Assembly: GCA_002314565.1 (NCBI GenBank)
Contig: DCGL01000159.1
Span: 6,473 to 13,108, forward strand
Length of the DNA stretch: 6,636 nucleotides
Source: Clostridiales bacterium UBA1779
Lineage (GTDB): Bacteria; Bacillota; Clostridia; Oscillospirales; CAG-272
Reading direction: 5' to 3'
The translations under genes and the position numbers were made by a program. Of this stretch, positions 4,813-6,636 are shown in pieces. The stretch's first letter is position 1, and each line of letters begins with the position of its first letter. The notes under the pieces were generated by a model. That model worked only from the letters and a program-made list of their open reading frames with translations, did no database searches and was not told where the DNA came from.

Positions 4813-6636
4813 TTGCCGCTCTTGTTGGAAACCAGAATTGCGGAAAGACGGCTCTGTTTAACCAGCTGACCGGCTCAAACGCCCACGTCGGCAATTTTCC
4901 GGGGGTCACCGTTGATTCAAAGACAGGAGAGATACGCGGGCTGCGCGACTTTTCCGTGGTCGACCTTCCGGGAATTTACTCTCTGCGTCCCTATACTCAG
5001 GAAGAAATCGTCACCCGGGATTTTATCATCGATCAGAAACCGGACGCAATACTGAACATTGTTGACGCAACGAATATCGAAAGAAATCTTTATCTGACGC
5101 TTCAGCTGCTTGAATTGCGCGTTCCCACGGTTCTCGCCCTCAATATGATGGACGAGGTCAGAGCTAACGGAGGCACGATAGACGTTGACAAGCTCAGTGA
5201 AGCTCTGGGAATTCCCGTCGTCCCGATTACAGCCATCAAAGGCGAGGGAATTTCGGAACTGCTTGACAAGCTGAAGTACGTATCCAAGAAAAGAATACTG
5301 CCGAAGGTTTACGACTTCTGCTCCGGCGAATCCGCAGTTCACAGATGTATTCACGCCGTCGTTCACATCATTGAAGACCATGCGGAATCGGCGGGGCTCA
5401 AGCCCAGATTCAGCGCAACGAAGCTGATTGAGGGGGATAAGGAGTACGAAAAGCGTCTTGAACTTGATGAAAACGAAAAAGAACTGATTGAGCATTGCAT
5501 CGTTCAGATGGAGGACGAATCGGGCCTTGACCGCAATGCGGCTCTTGCCGATATGCGCTATACCTTTATCGAGGAGGCGGTTTCCGGGACAGTCGTAAAA
5601 TGTCACGAAAGCCGGGAACATAAGCGCTCCGTCCGGATGGATAAGGTTATGACCGGCAAATGGACGGCAATTCCGGTGTTTATCGGCATTATGGTGCTGA
5701 TTTTCTGGCTGACGTTCGGACTTGTCGGTCAGCCGCTTGCCGACCTGCTCGGAGACCTGATTTCAGCTTTTGGTGCAAGAGTCAATACGGCTCTTGTGAA
5801 TTTCGGGCTCAATCCCGTGGTGCGAAGTCTTATTGTTGACGGAATATTTGAAGGACTCGGCTCTGTTGTGAGCTTCCTTCCCGTAATAATCGTATTGTTT
5901 CTGTGCCTGTCGATCCTTGAAGATACGGGATATATGGCACGCGTGGCTTTCGTTATGGATAAGCCGCTGCGTAAAATAGGTCTTTCCGGCCGCAGCTTCG
6001 TTCCGCTGCTCATCGGCTTCGGCTGCTCGGTTCCCGCCATTATGGCAACGAGAGTCGTCTCTTCGGACCGCGACCGAAAAATGACGATTATGCTCGTCCC
6101 CTTTATGAGCTGCTCGGCAAAGATTCCGATTTATTCGGCTGTCGCCTATTTCTGCTTCCACGGAAACAGCACTCTCGTTATGACCTGTCTGTATTTCGGC
6201 GGAATGCTCATAGGTGTCATTGCAGCTTCTGTATTGAAAGGCACGGCCTTCCGCGGAAAGCCGGTTCCCTTCGTAATGGAGCTGCCGAATTACCGTCTTC
6301 CCTCTCCGAAAAGCACCCTGCTGCTTCTCTGGGAAAAGGCAAAGGATTTTCTGCAGAGAGCTTTCACGGTTATCTTTGCTGCAACTATGATAATCTGGTT
6401 TTTGCAGAGCTTTGACTATCATATCAATTACGTTGCAGACAGTGCTGACAGTCTGCTTGCTTATATCGGAAAAATCGTATCCGTAATTTTCAGACCGCTC
6501 GGACTCGGCGACTGGAGGATATCAACCTCACTGATTACCGGTGTCACCGCCAAGGAAGCGGTTATTTCAACGCTCACCGTGCTCAACGGCAGCGAGGATA
6601 TCTCCGCTCTCTTCCCGACTGCAGTAAGCGCCGTTT
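4809..6636 (+). CDS. feoB: Ferrous iron transport protein B (3' end beyond the window)
   Basis: FeoB is the inner-membrane Fe(II) permease with an N-terminal GTP-binding domain. The frame is open for 609 codons to the edge. GTPase motifs: G1 GNQNCGKT (7-14), G2 Thr34 in FPGVT, G3 DLPG (52-55), G4 NMMD (112-115) and G5 TAIKG (141-145). A charged helical GDI-like region spans roughly 155-275. Membrane segments start at about Trp285. The conserved LEDTGYMAR (370-378), the gate motifs GFGCSVPA (403-410, Cys406) and PFMSCSAKIP (431-440, Cys435), and GVTAKEAV (578-585) follow. The usual GFGCNVPA asparagine is serine here. Start: GGAGG (4797-4801) seven bases before ATG, in the end of feoA. Only the last membrane helices and the tail are missing. 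Confidence 0.97.
   Translation, partial: MIAALVGNQNCGKTALFNQLTGSNAHVGNFPGVTVDSKTGEIRGLRDFSVVDLPGIYSLRPYTQEEIVTRDFIIDQKPDAILNIVDATNIERNLYLTLQLLELRVPTVLALNMMDEVRANGGTIDVDKLSEALGIPVVPITAIKGEGISELLDKLKYVSKKRILPKVYDFCSGESAVHRCIHAVVHIIEDHAESAGLKPRFSATKLIEGDKEYEKRLELDENEKELIEHCIVQMEDESGLDRNAALADMRYTFIEEAVSGTVVKCHESREHKRSVRMDKVMTGKWTAIPVFIGIMVLIFWLTFGLVGQPLADLLGDLISAFGARVNTALVNFGLNPVVRSLIVDGIFEGLGSVVSFLPVIIVLFLCLSILEDTGYMARVAFVMDKPLRKIGLSGRSFVPLLIGFGCSVPAIMATRVVSSDRDRKMTIMLVPFMSCSAKIPIYSAVAYFCFHGNSTLVMTCLYFGGMLIGVIAASVLKGTAFRGKPVPFVMELPNYRLPSPKSTLLLLWEKAKDFLQRAFTVIFAATMIIWFLQSFDYHINYVADSADSLLAYIGKIVSVIFRPLGLGDWRISTSLITGVTAKEAVISTLTVLNGSEDISALFPTAVSAV

Noticed and set aside
4917..5621. Long minus-strand open frame of 234 codons
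   Set aside because: It is antisense to the GTPase and helical domains of feoB, whose motifs are unambiguous. It has no recognisable domain of its own.
5763..6422. Minus-strand open frame of 219 codons
   Set aside because: It is antisense to the feoB membrane domain and is a shadow of its codon pattern, rich in polar residues with no recognisable fold.

Overview
This 6.6 kb window looks like chromosomal DNA from a Gram-positive anaerobe of the class Clostridia, probably of the Ruminococcaceae/Oscillospirales type. The grounds are family-level: clostridial-style FeoA and FeoB as two separate overlapping genes, GGAGG-type ribosome binding sites, a 314-residue Bacillus-type ManA, an NrnA-type DHH phosphoesterase, and a GC-rich hairpin repeat (CCTTCCCC-CGT-GGGGAAGG next to GCCTCATCC) that I recall as common between genes of gut Ruminococcaceae. 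The taxonomic call is inference; no rRNA or other marker gene is present.

Layout. Positions 1-361 hold no credible gene. They contain perfect GC-rich hairpins and a degenerate tandem repeat that runs up to, and apparently into, the 3' end of the first gene. From 362 to 4372 four minus-strand genes form one compact unit, read right to left: manA (mannose-6-phosphate isomerase), nrnA (DHH/DHHA1 oligoribonuclease/pAp phosphatase), cysK (PLP-dependent cysteine synthase family) and rfbB (dTDP-glucose 4,6-dehydratase family). Gaps are 14, 46 and 78 bases. Positions 4373-4569 are a divergent promoter region. On the plus strand feoA and feoB follow, overlapping by 4 bases; feoB is open and cut by the right edge after 609 codons.

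How the genes work together. feoAB is a ferrous iron uptake operon. Its promoter (TTGCCA, 17 bases, TATAAT, with an extended -10 TG) is followed at once by an 18-base dyad with GTTAGC/GCTAAC arms over the expected transcription start. This suggests repression by an iron-sensing DtxR/IdeR-type regulator rather than Fur. The minus-strand unit mixes sugar-nucleotide supply (manA, rfbB) with sulfur and nucleotide metabolism (cysK, nrnA). NrnA can remove pAp left by sulfate assimilation and CysK makes cysteine, so that pair has a possible link; the rest looks like a housekeeping cluster.

I do not see an obvious new defence, mobile or biosynthetic system. The points most worth a second look are the feoAB operator, the repeat that seems to supply the rfbB stop codon, and changes at family-conserved positions in RfbB and CysK.
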